Source: Asaia bogorensis | GTDB taxonomy: Bacteria; Pseudomonadota; Alphaproteobacteria; Acetobacterales; Acetobacteraceae | DNA length: 55,636 bases | Direction: 5' to 3' | NCBI GenBank assembly: GCA_945897825.1 | Contig: CAMDGX010000023.1 | Location: 1-55,636 of the forward strand | In this document: piece after piece, positions 26,171 through 35,619 of the stretch | Numbering within the stretch: position 1 is the stretch's first letter | Layout of the letters: each line of letters opens with the position of its first letter | Translations under genes and position numbers: made by a program | Notes under the pieces: generated by a model | Told to the model about the DNA's origin: nothing | The model's database searches: none | The model's input: only the letters and a program-made list of their open reading frames with translations

Positions 26171-26794
26171 ATGCGCACCGCCCTCCGCCACCTCGGCGCC
26201 GCCGACCCGGCCATGCAGGCGCTGATCCGCCGCGTCGGCCGATGCGGCTACGTGCAGGAAAAGCGCGAGCCCTACGAGGCCCTGGTCCGCGCCATCGCCC
26301 ACCAGCAACTGCACGGTGCGGCCGCGCGCACCATCCTCGGCCGCTTCACCGCACTGCATCCGGACACCCCCTTCCCCACCCCGGAACAGGTGCTGTCCAC
26401 CGACGACGCCGCCATGCGCGCCTGCGGCTTCTCCGCCACCAAGACCGCGGCCATCCGCGACATCGCCTGCAAGGCGCTCGACGGCGTTGTGCCCACCCGC
26501 CGCGCCGCATCCCGCCTGTTCGACGCGGAGCTGATCGAGCGCCTGACCATCATCCGCGGCGTCGGGCGCTGGACGGTCGAGATGCTGCTGATGTTCAACC
26601 TCAACCGCATGGACATCCTGCCGGTCGACGATTTCGGCGTGCGCGAGGGCTACCGCAAGCTGCACGGGCTGGAGGCCCAGCCGAAGCCGAAGGAACTGGC
26701 CGCGATCGGCGAGATGTGGTCGCCCTGGCGCAGCGTTGCCAGCTGGTACCTCTGGCGCGCGGCGGAGGAAGGACGCGGCGTCAGGAAGGCGTAG
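26171..26794 (+). CDS. AlkA-type DNA-3-methyladenine glycosylase II
   Basis: A 207-residue helix-hairpin-helix glycosylase of the short MAG type. EALVRAIAHQQLHGAAARTILGRF lines the base pocket. The hairpin is IIRGVGRWTVEMLLMFNL, followed by the catalytic Asp in ILPVDDFGVREGYRKL, and the end has MWSPWRSVASWYLWR. It repairs alkylated purines. It overlaps the convergent hydrolase gene by 14 bases. Together with tag at 1639 the window encodes two structurally unrelated 3-methyladenine glycosylases. Confidence 0.9.
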   Translation: MRTALRHLGAADPAMQALIRRVGRCGYVQEKREPYEALVRAIAHQQLHGAAARTILGRFTALHPDTPFPTPEQVLSTDDAAMRACGFSATKTAAIRDIACKALDGVVPTRRAASRLFDAELIERLTIIRGVGRWTVEMLLMFNLNRMDILPVDDFGVREGYRKLHGLEAQPKPKELAAIGEMWSPWRSVASWYLWRAAEEGRGVRKA

Positions 26795-27551
26795 CGGGCG
26801 CGAACGCCTCCACCACCGCCAGGAACCCCTCGGGATCGTCGGCATGCAGCCAGTGCCCGGCATTCTTCAGCGTCACGAACTTCGCCGCCGGGAACAGCGC
26901 CGCGATCGCCGGGCGATGCTCCGGGCGCACATAGCGTGAGCGCGCCCCGGCCAGGAATAGCGTCGGCCCCGCATAGGCGCCCTCCTCCACCGGCCAGTCC
27001 TGGATATCGTCCATGCCGGCGATGATGTGCTCAAGCCCGATCCGCCAGCGCGGCTGCGCGCCGAGCAGCAGGTTGGACAGCAGGAAGGCGCGCTCGCCCG
27101 CATCTTCCACCATCGGCGCCAGCGCTTCGTCGGCCTCCGCGCGCGTCATCCCCGGCAGCAAATCCAGGTCGCGCATCGCCACCGCGTAGGTGACCAGATG
27201 CGGCCGGTAGCGCACCGGCGCGATGTCGGCCACGCAGAGCCGGCTGACCGCCTCGGGATGCGCCAGTGCCAACGCCATCGCGGCCTTGCCGCCCATCGAA
27301 TGCCCCAGCACCGCGCAGGGCAGCACGCCCAGCACCTCCAGCGTCTCGCGCACATCCTCCGCCAGGGTGCGGTAGTCCATGCCGGGCGCGTGCGGGCTTG
27401 CGCCGTGGTTGCGCAGGTCCAGCGCCACCACCCGCCGCCCGCCCGCCGCCAGCCGCCGCTGCACCGCGCCGAAATTCCCGGACTGCCCGAACAGCCCATG
27501 CAACAGCACCAGCACCGGCCCCTCGCCGCGCGACACGCTGTTCAGGATCAT
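26781..27551 (-). CDS. Alpha/beta-fold hydrolase (YbfF-like esterase)
   Basis: A 256-residue serine hydrolase. LVLLHGLFGQSGNFGAVQRRL carries the oxyanion HG, LDLRNHGASPHAP follows, and the nucleophile elbow is VLGHSMGGKAAMALA (Ser). The acid and His lie in LFLAGARSRYV and KNAGHWLHADDPEGFL. It resembles the YbfF group of small acyl-ester hydrolases. It overlaps the EamA gene by four bases, so it is translated with it, third after the quinone reductase. Confidence 0.88.
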   Translation of the reverse strand: MILNSVSRGEGPVLVLLHGLFGQSGNFGAVQRRLAAGGRRVVALDLRNHGASPHAPGMDYRTLAEDVRETLEVLGVLPCAVLGHSMGGKAAMALALAHPEAVSRLCVADIAPVRYRPHLVTYAVAMRDLDLLPGMTRAEADEALAPMVEDAGERAFLLSNLLLGAQPRWRIGLEHIIAGMDDIQDWPVEEGAYAGPTLFLAGARSRYVRPEHRPAIAALFPAAKFVTLKNAGHWLHADDPEGFLAVVEAFAPATPS

Positions 27552-28435
27552 GCCTTCCTCCCCGGCAGCACCGACACCCCAACCCCGCCGAGGATCAGCG
27601 CGGTGCCCAGCAGCAAATCCACCCCAAGCCCTTCGCCCAGCCACAGCGTCGCGAGCACCAGCCCGACCGCCGGCGTCATCAGGAACCCGACCGAGGCCAC
27701 CACCACCGGCAGGTGGATCATGGTCAGCAGGTAGCACCACGTCCCGATCGGCCCGGCCACCAGCCCGACATACAGCAGCGATGCCAGGGCCGGCCCACCC
27801 CACTGCCCCGGCGCCTCCATCAGCAGCGCGAAGGGCAGCAGCACCAGGCTCGCCAGCCCGAACGCCCACGGCAGCAGCTGCACCATCGACAACGCCGGCG
27901 GCCGCAGCCGCACCACCAGCATCGGCACGCCCACCGCAGCGGCGGCCACCAGCAGGAAGAAATGCCCGAGCAACACCCCCGGCGCCGTCCAGTCGATCGA
28001 CCACGGCCCGATCAGCAGCACGATCCCCGCCAGCCCCAGCCCGACCGCCACCCAGCGCGCGCGCGGCACCACCTCGCCGAGCAGCAGCACCGAGGCCGGC
28101 ACGGTGAACACCAGCGTCACCGAGGTGATCACCGAGGTCCGCCCGGATTCAACCCACACCAGCGCCAGGTGCACGCAGATGAAGAACAGCGCGAGCTGCG
28201 ACAGCGCCACCGACAGGAAGAATGGCATGTCCCGCCGCGTCGGCAGCGAAAGCCGGCGCATCGCCAGCAGCAGCCCCAGCGTCACCAGCGCCGACAGGCT
28301 GGTGCGTCCGAGCGCGAACCACACCGGCGCCGCCCCGTGCCCGATCGCCTCCTTGGTCACCGGCCAGGCGCTGCTGAACAACAGCACCGCGCCGGCCAGC
28401 GGCAGCAATCCGCGCCAGGTGACCTTCTGCGTCAC
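27548..28435 (-). CDS. EamA/DMT-family transporter
   Basis: A 295-residue inner-membrane protein made of two EamA repeats, ten predicted helices in all. The first repeat starts LLPLAGAVLLFSSAWPVTKEAIGHGAAPVWFALGRTSLSALV, with the typical FALGR positions, and the second repeat starts near LLGHFFLLVAAAAVGVPMLVVR. EamA proteins export amino acids or other small metabolites. The start is probably GTG 28435, seven bases before the end of the upstream reductase gene. Confidence 0.88.
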   Translation of the reverse strand: MTQKVTWRGLLPLAGAVLLFSSAWPVTKEAIGHGAAPVWFALGRTSLSALVTLGLLLAMRRLSLPTRRDMPFFLSVALSQLALFFICVHLALVWVESGRTSVITSVTLVFTVPASVLLLGEVVPRARWVAVGLGLAGIVLLIGPWSIDWTAPGVLLGHFFLLVAAAAVGVPMLVVRLRPPALSMVQLLPWAFGLASLVLLPFALLMEAPGQWGGPALASLLYVGLVAGPIGTWCYLLTMIHLPVVVASVGFLMTPAVGLVLATLWLGEGLGVDLLLGTALILGGVGVSVLPGRKA

Positions 28436-28441
28436 ACGCCG

Positions 28442-29452
28442 TCAGTCGGCCACTGTCAGCATGATCTTGCCGATATGCGCGCTGCTCTCCATCAGCGCAT
28501 GCGCCGCCGCCGCCTGCTCCAGCGGGAAAGTGGCGTGGATCACCGGCGCGCACTGCCCCGCATCCAACAGCGGCCAGACCTTCGCGCGCAGTTCGGCGGC
28601 GATCGCCCCCTTCTGCGCCGTGGTGCGCGGGCGCATCGTGGAGCCGGTCACGGTCAGGCGCCTTGTCATGATCGGCGCCAGGTCCATCGCCTCCACCTTG
28701 GAGCCGCCGAGGAAGGCGATGATCACCAGCCGCCCGTCGATCGCCAGCGCGCGGATGTTGCGCGGGAAGTAGGAGCCACCGACCATGTCGAGCACGACAT
28801 CGACGCCCCGTCCCTCGGTCAGCGCCTTGATCTCCGCCCCGAAATCCTGCGTCCGGTAGTTGATCGCCGCGGCCGCGCCCAGCTTCACGCAGGCCGCCAC
28901 CTTCTCGTCCGACCCCGCCGTGGCATAGGCCGTCGCCCCGAACGCCGCAGCGAGCTGGATCGCCGTCACCCCGATGCCCGAGGTGCCGCCATGGATCAGC
29001 ACGCGCTCGCCCTTGGCCAGCCGCCCGGCCATGAACAGGTTCGCCCACACGGTGAAGAACGTCTCCGGCAACGCCCCGGCCCGCAGCGCGTCATACCCCT
29101 TCGGCCACGGCAGCGTCTGCGCCTCGGGCGCAGTGCAGTATTCCGCATACCCGCCGCCATTGGTCAGCGCACACACACGGTCGCCCACGCGATAGCCGCG
29201 CACCTCCGCGCCGACCGCCACCACCTCGCCGGCCACCTCCAACCCGATCAGCGGGCTCGCCCCCGGCGGCGGCGGATACGACCCGCTGCGCTGGGCAACA
29301 TCGGGCCGGTTCACCCCGGCCACCTGCACCCGGATCAACACCTCGTCGGCCTTCGGCACCGGCACCGCCGCCGTGCCGGGCCGCAGCACCTCCGGCCCGC
29401 CGGGCTGGGCCGCCTCGATGATCCGCATGGTGGCGGGAAGCGTCATGGCCAT
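28442..29452 (-). CDS. NAD(P)H-quinone oxidoreductase (medium-chain, zinc-free, TP53I3-like)
   Basis: A 336-residue member of the quinone oxidoreductase branch. [40 protein letters not shown] is the substrate domain start; it has no zinc-binding Cys. The Rossmann segment is [35 protein letters not shown]. The pattern matches the PIG3/TP53I3-like quinone reductases common in alphaproteobacteria. First gene of a three-gene leftward operon; the divergent region 29453-29557 probably carries its promoter. Confidence 0.92.
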   Translation of the reverse strand: MAMTLPATMRIIEAAQPGGPEVLRPGTAAVPVPKADEVLIRVQVAGVNRPDVAQRSGSYPPPPGASPLIGLEVAGEVVAVGAEVRGYRVGDRVCALTNGGGYAEYCTAPEAQTLPWPKGYDALRAGALPETFFTVWANLFMAGRLAKGERVLIHGGTSGIGVTAIQLAAAFGATAYATAGSDEKVAACVKLGAAAAINYRTQDFGAEIKALTEGRGVDVVLDMVGGSYFPRNIRALAIDGRLVIIAFLGGSKVEAMDLAPIMTRRLTVTGSTMRPRTTAQKGAIAAELRAKVWPLLDAGQCAPVIHATFPLEQAAAAHALMESSAHIGKIMLTVAD

Positions 29453-29557
29453 GTCCTCGCTCGCTTTGCGTCTAGGTCGCCCCGCGCGCCCGCCCCGTCA
29501 AGCCTCGACAACCGCGCGCCCCGATGCTGCACTCCGCGCAACGACGAGAGGCAACCC

Positions 29558-30178
29558 ATGCGCATCTTCCAGCACCACGTGCTGACCACCGCCCCGCACG
29601 GCGCCGCCCCGGTCGGCAAGCGCCTCGCCACCGAGGCCGCCAACACCGCCCGCGCCGCCGGCGGGCGCCTATTCGGCGTGTTCACCTCGATGATCGGCCT
29701 CGGCGTCAACAACCTGGTGATGCTCTCCGAATTCCCCAGCGAAGCCACCGCCCGCGCCACCGACCTGCTCGCCGGCATCCCCGCCGGCATCGTCCGCCAC
29801 GAGTTCTGGGAGCCCGACCCGCGCCCCACCCCGCAGGAATCCCTGCCGGAGACCGACGGCTTCTTCTCCCACCGTTGGTTCGACTGCGCCGACGCCGACT
29901 GGCCCCGCTTCCGCGACATCTCCGCCGACGCCTGGGACAACTTCGAAGACGTCCACGACACCCGCGTGATCGGCTTCTGGCGCAGCCGCACGGCCCCCTC
30001 CCCCGGCGTCACCCGCGTCTGGCTGATGGCCTGGTACAAGGACCTCGCCGCCTGGGAAGCCTCACGCTTCGTGCTCAACCCGGTCGGCACCAAGGCGGAA
30101 CAGGCATTCGCCAATTTCCGCGCCCGCCGCGAGATGACGCTCGATTCCGCCGTCTCGATGCTGCGCCGCGTCACCTGA
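29558..30178 (+). CDS. NIPSNAP-like or unknown 206-residue protein
   Basis: A soluble 206-residue protein without signal. The C-terminal half has RVWLMAWYKDLAAWEASRFVLNPVGTKAEQAFANFRARRE, similar to the NIPSNAP pattern of aromatic and Arg residues in a ferredoxin-like fold. The N-terminal half (FGVFTSMIGLGVNNLVMLSEFPS) may be a second, divergent repeat. No catalytic residues can be named. GAGAGG precedes the ATG. It ends three bases from the convergent GST gene. Confidence 0.55.
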   Translation: MRIFQHHVLTTAPHGAAPVGKRLATEAANTARAAGGRLFGVFTSMIGLGVNNLVMLSEFPSEATARATDLLAGIPAGIVRHEFWEPDPRPTPQESLPETDGFFSHRWFDCADADWPRFRDISADAWDNFEDVHDTRVIGFWRSRTAPSPGVTRVWLMAWYKDLAAWEASRFVLNPVGTKAEQAFANFRARREMTLDSAVSMLRRVT

Positions 30179-30180
30179 CC

Positions 30181-30792
30181 TCAGGCAGGCGCGCGCGGCA
30201 GCGGCTCCATCCCCGGCAGCGCCAGGCATCGCGCCACCCAGGCCCGCACCCCCGGCCACCGGGCCAGATCGAACCCGCCCTCGTCGGCCGACTGCGTGTA
30301 GGCCACCAGCGCGATGTCGGCCACGCTCGGCCCGTCGCCGGCCAGCCAGTCATGCGCCGACAGCCGCCGCTCCATCACATCGAGCGCCCGCCCGCCGCGC
30401 TCCCGGCATTCCTCCATCCGCGCCCGCTGCGCCTCGCCCTGCCGAAGGAACGCGATCACGTTGCGCGCGACCGCGATGTAAGGCTCGTGGCTGTACTGCT
30501 CGAAGAACAACCACTCCATCGCCCGCGTCCGCGCCAACCCGGCCGGTGGCAGCCACGGCGTGCCCTCCGCGAAGTGGCACAGGATGGCGTTGCTCTCCGT
30601 CACCACCACGCCATCGTCCAACACCACGATCGGCACCTTGCCGTTCGGGTTCAGCGCGAGGAACGCCGCCCCGCGCGTCTCCCCGCCATTGGAGTCCACC
30701 TCAACCCAGCGGAACTCCCGCCCCGTCGCGCGCAGGATCGTCGCGACCTTCCAGCAGTTTCCGCTCGCCCACATGCCATGGACCGTGACCAT
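30181..30792 (-). CDS. Glutathione S-transferase family protein
   Basis: A 203-residue GST. The thioredoxin-like domain is VHGMWASGNCWKVATILRATGREFRWVEVD, with a Ser/Cys region at the usual catalytic site, and the glutathione-binding NPNGKVPIVVLDDGVVVTESNAILCHFAE follows. The helical C-domain has DWLAGDGPSVADIALVAYT. The pattern is close to the YfcG/nu-class-like bacterial GSTs. The gene is divergent from hyuB, 61 bases away. Cytosolic detoxification or a reductase role is likely. Confidence 0.9.
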   Translation of the reverse strand: MVTVHGMWASGNCWKVATILRATGREFRWVEVDSNGGETRGAAFLALNPNGKVPIVVLDDGVVVTESNAILCHFAEGTPWLPPAGLARTRAMEWLFFEQYSHEPYIAVARNVIAFLRQGEAQRARMEECRERGGRALDVMERRLSAHDWLAGDGPSVADIALVAYTQSADEGGFDLARWPGVRAWVARCLALPGMEPLPRAPA

Positions 30793-30853
30793 CGCGCCCT
30801 CCGCCCCGGGGCGCCGGGTTGCCGCCCCCGGCCCGCCCTGTAATCTGCCCGCC

Positions 30854-32629
30854 ATGCCCGCACCAGACCCGATCACCGCCGAGCTCTTCCGCAACGCCGT
30901 CGTCGCCATCGGCGACGAGATGGCACTGACCATCTACCGCGCCGCCTATTCCGGCGTGCTCAAGAACAACATGGACTACTCGACGGCGGTCTGCGACGCG
31001 AAGGGCCGCCTGCTCGCCCAGGGCCTGTCGCTCCCCGGCCATCTCTGCTCCATCCCGATCGCCCTGCAATCCTGCCTGCGCCATTTCGGCGACGACATCG
31101 CCGAGGGCGACATCCTGTGCATGAACGACCCCTACGACGGCGGCATGCACCTGCCCGACATCTTCGTCTTCCGCCCGATCTTCGCCGAGGGCACCATCGT
31201 CGCCTGGGCCGCCACCATCTGCCACCACACCGACGTGGGCGGCCGCGTCGCCGGCTCCAACGCATCGGACAGCACCGAGATCTACGCCGAGGGCCTGCGC
31301 ATCCCGCCGGTCAAGCTGCACGAGCGCGGCGTGCCCAACACCACCCTGCTGCGCATCCTCGACCGCAACGTCCGCGTCCCAGCCCGCGTCATGGGCGACC
31401 TGCGCGCCCAGCTCGCCGCCTGCGAAATCGCCGCCCGCGGCGTGCGCGACCTCCTCGCCCGCCACGGCACCGCGGGCTTCGCCGCCCTGTCCGAGGAGAC
31501 GATGAACCACTCCGAGCGCCTCGTCCGCGCCTGCCTGGCCGAACTGCCCGACGGCGAGGCCACCTTCACCGACTGGATCGACGACGACCAGATCGACGCC
31601 GGCAAGCCCATCAAGCTCGTCTGCACCATCCGCAAGCGCGGCGACCACATGGTGATGGACTGGACCGGCTCCTCCCCCCAGGTGAAGGGCGCCATCAACA
31701 ACACCTGGTCCTACACCGCCGCGGCCAGCTTCACCGCCGCCAAGTGCATCCTGCGCGAGAACATGCCGAACAACGACGGCGTGTTCCGCTGCATCGAGGT
31801 GATCGCCCCCCCCGGCACCATCACCAACGGCGTGCTCCCCGCCGCCTGCGCCGCCCGCGGCCTCACCGGCTTCCGCTGCGCCGACGCCGCCTTTGGCGCA
31901 CTCGCCATGCTCTACCCCGACCGCGTCTTCGCCGCGTCCGACGGCGGCAACACCGGCATCACCATCGGCGGCTACGATGAGAACCGGAAACCCTTCATCT
32001 ATGTCGACTTCCTCTCCGGCGCCTGGGGCGCCCGCCCCTGGGCCGACGGGCTGGAAGGCAACACCAACATGTTCGCCAACATGGCCAGCTTCTCCATCGA
32101 GGTGATCGAGGCCGAGAACCCGCTCGAAGTCCTGGACTACGAAATGGTCCCCGACACCGCCGGTCCCGGCCGCTTCCGCGGCGGCGTCTCGCTGCGCCGC
32201 ACCTGGCGCATGCTGGAAGGCGAAGGCATGCTCCAGGTGCGCGCCGACCGCGCCACCCACCGCCCCTACGGCCTGTGGGGCGGCGGCCCCGGCGCCCCCA
32301 GCCGCAACCTCCTCAACCCCGGCCCCGGCGAGCAACCCCTACACGCCAAGCTCACCATGACGCTCCGCCGCGGCGAGGTCTTCCGCCACGACCTCCCCGG
32401 CGCCGGCGGCTGGGGCTGCCCCCTCTCCCGCGACCTCGACGCCGTGGCGAAGGACCTGCGCGACGGCCTCGTCACCATCGAGGGCGCCGCCCGCGACTAC
32501 GGCGTGGTCGCATCCGGCGATCCCCCAGTGATCGACATCGCCGCCACCGAAGCCCTGCGCGCGAGGCTGCGCGCCGAACGACCAAGGGCACCCGACGTCG
32601 CCTGGCAGCCGTTGCATCAAAGTCAGTAA
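30854..32629 (+). CDS. hyuB: Hydantoinase B/oxoprolinase-family subunit
   Basis: A 591-residue subunit. ITAELFRNAVVAIGDEMALTIYRAAYSGVLKNNMDYSTAVCDAKGRLLAQG is the HyuB start, GDILCMNDPYDGGMHLPDIFVFRPIF holds the metal/phosphate region, and the family ends in GGWGCPLSRD. With HyuA it opens a cyclic amide (hydantoin, 5-oxoproline or similar) using ATP. Its stop TAA lies inside AGTAAG, the start of repeat copy B, which separates it from hyuA by 149 bases. Confidence 0.92.
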   Translation: MPAPDPITAELFRNAVVAIGDEMALTIYRAAYSGVLKNNMDYSTAVCDAKGRLLAQGLSLPGHLCSIPIALQSCLRHFGDDIAEGDILCMNDPYDGGMHLPDIFVFRPIFAEGTIVAWAATICHHTDVGGRVAGSNASDSTEIYAEGLRIPPVKLHERGVPNTTLLRILDRNVRVPARVMGDLRAQLAACEIAARGVRDLLARHGTAGFAALSEETMNHSERLVRACLAELPDGEATFTDWIDDDQIDAGKPIKLVCTIRKRGDHMVMDWTGSSPQVKGAINNTWSYTAAASFTAAKCILRENMPNNDGVFRCIEVIAPPGTITNGVLPAACAARGLTGFRCADAAFGALAMLYPDRVFAASDGGNTGITIGGYDENRKPFIYVDFLSGAWGARPWADGLEGNTNMFANMASFSIEVIEAENPLEVLDYEMVPDTAGPGRFRGGVSLRRTWRMLEGEGMLQVRADRATHRPYGLWGGGPGAPSRNLLNPGPGEQPLHAKLTMTLRRGEVFRHDLPGAGGWGCPLSRDLDAVAKDLRDGLVTIEGAARDYGVVASGDPPVIDIAATEALRARLRAERPRAPDVAWQPLHQSQ

Positions 32630-32765
32630 GAATGTTCTTTTTTGAAAAAAAGAACCAAAAAACTTTCTTCCATTTGCCCCGTGCCAGTCGGACAAGCCGA
32701 GCGCAAATGGACAAAGTTTTTTTGCTTCTTTTTGTTCACAAAAAGAAGAGCCTTCCTTCCTCCTG
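32625..32765. repeat. AT-rich three-hairpin repeat element, copy B
   Basis: Same element as at 8031. It starts AGTAAG over the hyuB stop. Hairpin 1 is 32634-32655 (loop TGAA). The central stem CCATTTGC/GCAAATGG, extended by CAAAAAACTTTC-type arms, surrounds a GC-rich middle. Hairpin 3 is 32725-32748 (CTTCTTTTTG/CAAAAAGAAG, loop TTCA). The element ends about 13 bases before the hyuA start. Confidence 0.85.
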
Positions 32766-32778
32766 ATCGGACCCCTTC

Positions 32779-34839
32779 ATGCGCATCGGCATCGACATCG
32801 GCGGCACCTTCACCGACCTGGTCGCCATCGCGGCCGACGGCGCCATCACCACCCACAAGACCGCCTCCACCCCGGCCGACTATTCCCTCGGCATCGAGAC
32901 CGGCCTGCGCGCCCTGCTCGGCGCCGACGCCCCTGTCAGCGAGGTGCTGCACGCCACCACCGTCGGCTCCAACACCATCCTCGAGGGCAAGGGCGCCCGC
33001 ACCGCGCTGATCACCACGCAGGGTTTCCGCGACGTGCTGGAAATCCGCGACCTGCGCATGCCCCGGCTCTACGACATGCACTGGACCAAGCCCCCCGCCC
33101 TGGTCGAGCGCCGCCTGCGCCTCGAGGTCGCCGAGAAAACCCGCCCCGACGGCAGCATCGCCATCCCCCTCGACCCCGCGAGCCTGGAGGTCGCGATCGC
33201 CTTCCTGAAGCGCGAGCAGGTCGCCAGCGTGGCCATCTGCCTGCTGCACAGCTACGCCAACCCCGCCCACGAAACCCAGGTCGCCGAAGCCCTCGCCCAG
33301 GCCCTGCCCGGCGTCGCCATCACCGCCAGCCACGCCCTGCTGCCGGAGATCAAGGAGTATCCGCGCACCTCCACCACGGTGGTGAACGCCTACATCCAGC
33401 CGATCGTGCGCGCCTATCTCACCTCGCTCCAGGCAAGGCTGAATTCCGTCGGCATCACCGCCCCGCTGCACCTGATGCAGAGCAATGGCGGCCTCGCCTC
33501 CGCCGCCACCGCCGCCGCAGCCCCGGCGCGGATCGTCGAGAGCGGCCCCGCCGCCGGAGTGGTCGGCGCCGCCGTGCTCGCCCGCCGCCTCGGCATGGCC
33601 CGCGCCATCACCTTCGACATGGGCGGCACCACCGCCAAGGCCGGCGTGGTCGAGGGCGGCGAGGTGCTGCGCGCCGAGGCCATGGAAGTCGGCGCGGGCG
33701 TCATGGCCGGCGCCCGCCTGCTGGTCGGCGCCGGCTACATGCTGAAGCTGCCCGCCATCGACCTGGCCGAGGTCGGCGCCGGCGGCGGCTCCATCTGCCG
33801 CATCGACGCCGCCGGCGCCCCCAAGGTCGGCCCCCACTCGGCCGGCGCCGACCCGGGCCCCGCCTGCTACGGCCGCGGCGGCACCGAGCCGACCATCACC
33901 GACTGCAACCTGGTCCTCGGCTATCTCGACCCCGCCGGCCTGGCCGGCGGCGCGCTCCGCCTCGACCCCGAGGCCGCCCGCCGCGCCGTCGCCGACAAGC
34001 TCGCCAAGCCCCTCGGCCTGTCGATCGAGGAAGCCGCGAGCGGCATGCTGCGCGTCGTCTCCGCCACCATGATGCGCGCCATCCGCGCCGTCACCGTCGA
34101 GCGCGGCCGCGATGCGCGGGACTTCCCGATCATCGCCTTCGGCGGCAACGGCCCGCTGTTTGCCGCCGGCATCGCCGCCGACCTCGGCGTGCGCGAGATC
34201 CTGGTGCCGCCGATGCCCGGCCTGTTCAGCGCCTTCGGCCTGCTCCTGGCCGACACCGAGCACCACGCCACCCGCTCGCTGCGCCTGCGCGTGACCGGCG
34301 CGGACCCGGCCCCGCTGCAGCAGGCGCTCGACGCCCTGGTCGCCGACGGAAACGCCCGCCTCGCCGCCGACGGCTTCGCCCCCGCGATGCGCGCCATGCA
34401 GCTCGGCGCCATGGCCCGCTATGTCGGCCAGTCCAGCGAGATCGCCGTCTCCCTGCAACTCGGAGGCGCACCCGCGATCCTCGCCGCCCTGCCCGAGGCC
34501 TTCGCCGAGGAGCATGAGCGCACCTACGGCTTCCGCGCGCCGCCCGAGGAGCCGGTGGAACTCACCTCGCTCTCCCTCGTCGCGCGCGGCATCCCCGCCG
34601 CCCCGCGCCTGCCCGCCGCCATTCCGCCGCGCCGGTCCCGCGGCACCGCCAGCCGCCCGGCCTGGTTCGCCGCCACCGGCTGGGTCGAGACGCAGGTGCT
34701 CGACCGCGCCGACCTCGCCGCCGGCGCCCGTCCCGGCCCGGTGATCGTCCAGGAATACGACGCGACCTGCCTCGTCCCCCCCGGCATGTCCGTGGCGCTC
34801 GACGGCTTCGGCAACCTGGTGCTCCGCCCGGCCGACTGA
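32779..34839 (+). CDS. hyuA: Hydantoinase A/oxoprolinase-family subunit
   Basis: A 686-residue ATP-dependent subunit of the actin/hexokinase-like fold. The phosphate-binding start is RIGIDIGGTFTDLVA, and VLHATTVGSNTILEGKGARTALITTQGF, GPAAGVVGAA and ITFDMGGTTAKAGV follow in the correct order. Length is standard (about 680). With hyuB the substrate is a cyclic amide; 5-oxoproline, hydantoins and acetone-type substrates are all possible. It lies 13 bases after repeat copy B. Confidence 0.94.
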   Translation: MRIGIDIGGTFTDLVAIAADGAITTHKTASTPADYSLGIETGLRALLGADAPVSEVLHATTVGSNTILEGKGARTALITTQGFRDVLEIRDLRMPRLYDMHWTKPPALVERRLRLEVAEKTRPDGSIAIPLDPASLEVAIAFLKREQVASVAICLLHSYANPAHETQVAEALAQALPGVAITASHALLPEIKEYPRTSTTVVNAYIQPIVRAYLTSLQARLNSVGITAPLHLMQSNGGLASAATAAAAPARIVESGPAAGVVGAAVLARRLGMARAITFDMGGTTAKAGVVEGGEVLRAEAMEVGAGVMAGARLLVGAGYMLKLPAIDLAEVGAGGGSICRIDAAGAPKVGPHSAGADPGPACYGRGGTEPTITDCNLVLGYLDPAGLAGGALRLDPEAARRAVADKLAKPLGLSIEEAASGMLRVVSATMMRAIRAVTVERGRDARDFPIIAFGGNGPLFAAGIAADLGVREILVPPMPGLFSAFGLLLADTEHHATRSLRLRVTGADPAPLQQALDALVADGNARLAADGFAPAMRAMQLGAMARYVGQSSEIAVSLQLGGAPAILAALPEAFAEEHERTYGFRAPPEEPVELTSLSLVARGIPAAPRLPAAIPPRRSRGTASRPAWFAATGWVETQVLDRADLAAGARPGPVIVQEYDATCLVPPGMSVALDGFGNLVLRPAD

Positions 34840-34867
34840 TCCGCGGACCACGGCCCCCGAAACGCAT

Positions 34868-34899
34868 CCGGGGCGCCCCTCTCGCAAGGGGCGCCCCGG
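34868..34899. terminator. Bidirectional terminator between hyuA and the PEP-CTERM gene
   Basis: A perfect 13-bp stem CCGGGGCGCCCCT/AGGGGCGCCCCGG with loop CTCGCA, followed by TTTC on the + strand. It sits between the hyuA stop and the stop of the convergent PEP-CTERM gene. Confidence 0.8.
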
Positions 34900-34926
34900 T
34901 TTCGCATCACGCCAAGGTGGCGTGGG

Positions 34927-35619
34927 TCAGTGCACGGTGCGCCGGCGGCGGCGCGCCACGCCCAGCCCGATCAGCCCCACCGCGATCATCGCCATGGAGG
35001 CGGGCTCGGGGATGTTCGTGTTGTTGCCCGGCGGCGAGCCGGGCACCAGCGTCACGAGGCGCTGGGTGGAGTTCACCGGAACCGGGTCCAGCGTGACGAT
35101 CTGCATCGTGTTGCTGGCCTGCCAGGTCCCGTTGGTGACGTTGGTCCGGAACGTGTCGGACAGCGTGTTGATTGCAGCCCCGTTGGTCGACGAGGTGTTC
35201 ATGGTGAAATTGGTCACCACGGTCTTCCAGATCGCCACCTGCATCGCCGCGGAGTTGTTGTCCGCGCTCAGGTCCAGCGTGGCGGCACCGGTCAGCAGCG
35301 CGTTCAGCTGTGCCGCGATGGTCGGATTGGAGTAGTTGCCGAGGCCGTAGGTGCCCATGCCGGCCAGGGTGTTGTTCAGGTCGATGCACCACGCGTTCAT
35401 GTCAGCAACGCCGACATTGTTGATCTGAACGTTGTCCAGCACGATGCGGCCGGCATTCACCGTCAGGTTCAGCGGCTGCGTGATGCTCACGCTCTTGGCA
35501 TTGGTCAGACTGTAGCCGTTGTAGGTCAGCGTATCGGCCAGCGCCGCGATCGGCGCCGTCATCAGGCCGATCGCCACGACCGCGGCGGCCAAGGCTTGGC
35601 TGCGAAGCAATGTGAACAC
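34927..35619 (-). CDS. PEP-CTERM sorting domain protein, secreted
   Basis: A 230-residue exported protein. The signal peptide is SQALAAAVVAIGLMTAPIAALADT with a likely cut after ALA. The body is rich in Asn, Thr and Ser (NNVGVADMNAWCIDLNNTLAGMG, DNNSAAMQVAIWKTVV), as in surface proteins. The tail is the PEP-CTERM signal: NIPEPASMAMIAVGLIGLGVARRRRR, that is PEP, a hydrophobic helix and an Arg cluster. Such proteins are handled by an exosortase at the envelope; none lies in this window. The start is probably GTG 35619 with GGAG upstream. Divergent from the serralysin gene. Confidence 0.85.
   Translation of the reverse strand: MFTLLRSQALAAAVVAIGLMTAPIAALADTLTYNGYSLTNAKSVSITQPLNLTVNAGRIVLDNVQINNVGVADMNAWCIDLNNTLAGMGTYGLGNYSNPTIAAQLNALLTGAATLDLSADNNSAAMQVAIWKTVVTNFTMNTSSTNGAAINTLSDTFRTNVTNGTWQASNTMQIVTLDPVPVNSTQRLVTLVPGSPPGNNTNIPEPASMAMIAVGLIGLGVARRRRRTVH

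Noticed and set aside
27266-30178. 970-codon open frame on the + strand
   Set aside because: Only its last part (from 29558) is a gene; the rest is Pro/Arg/Gln/His-rich antisense to the hydrolase, EamA and quinone reductase genes.
32623-34887. 754-codon minus-strand frame opposite hyuA
   Set aside because: Gly/Ala/Asp/His-rich antisense translation without motifs; hyuA is clear.
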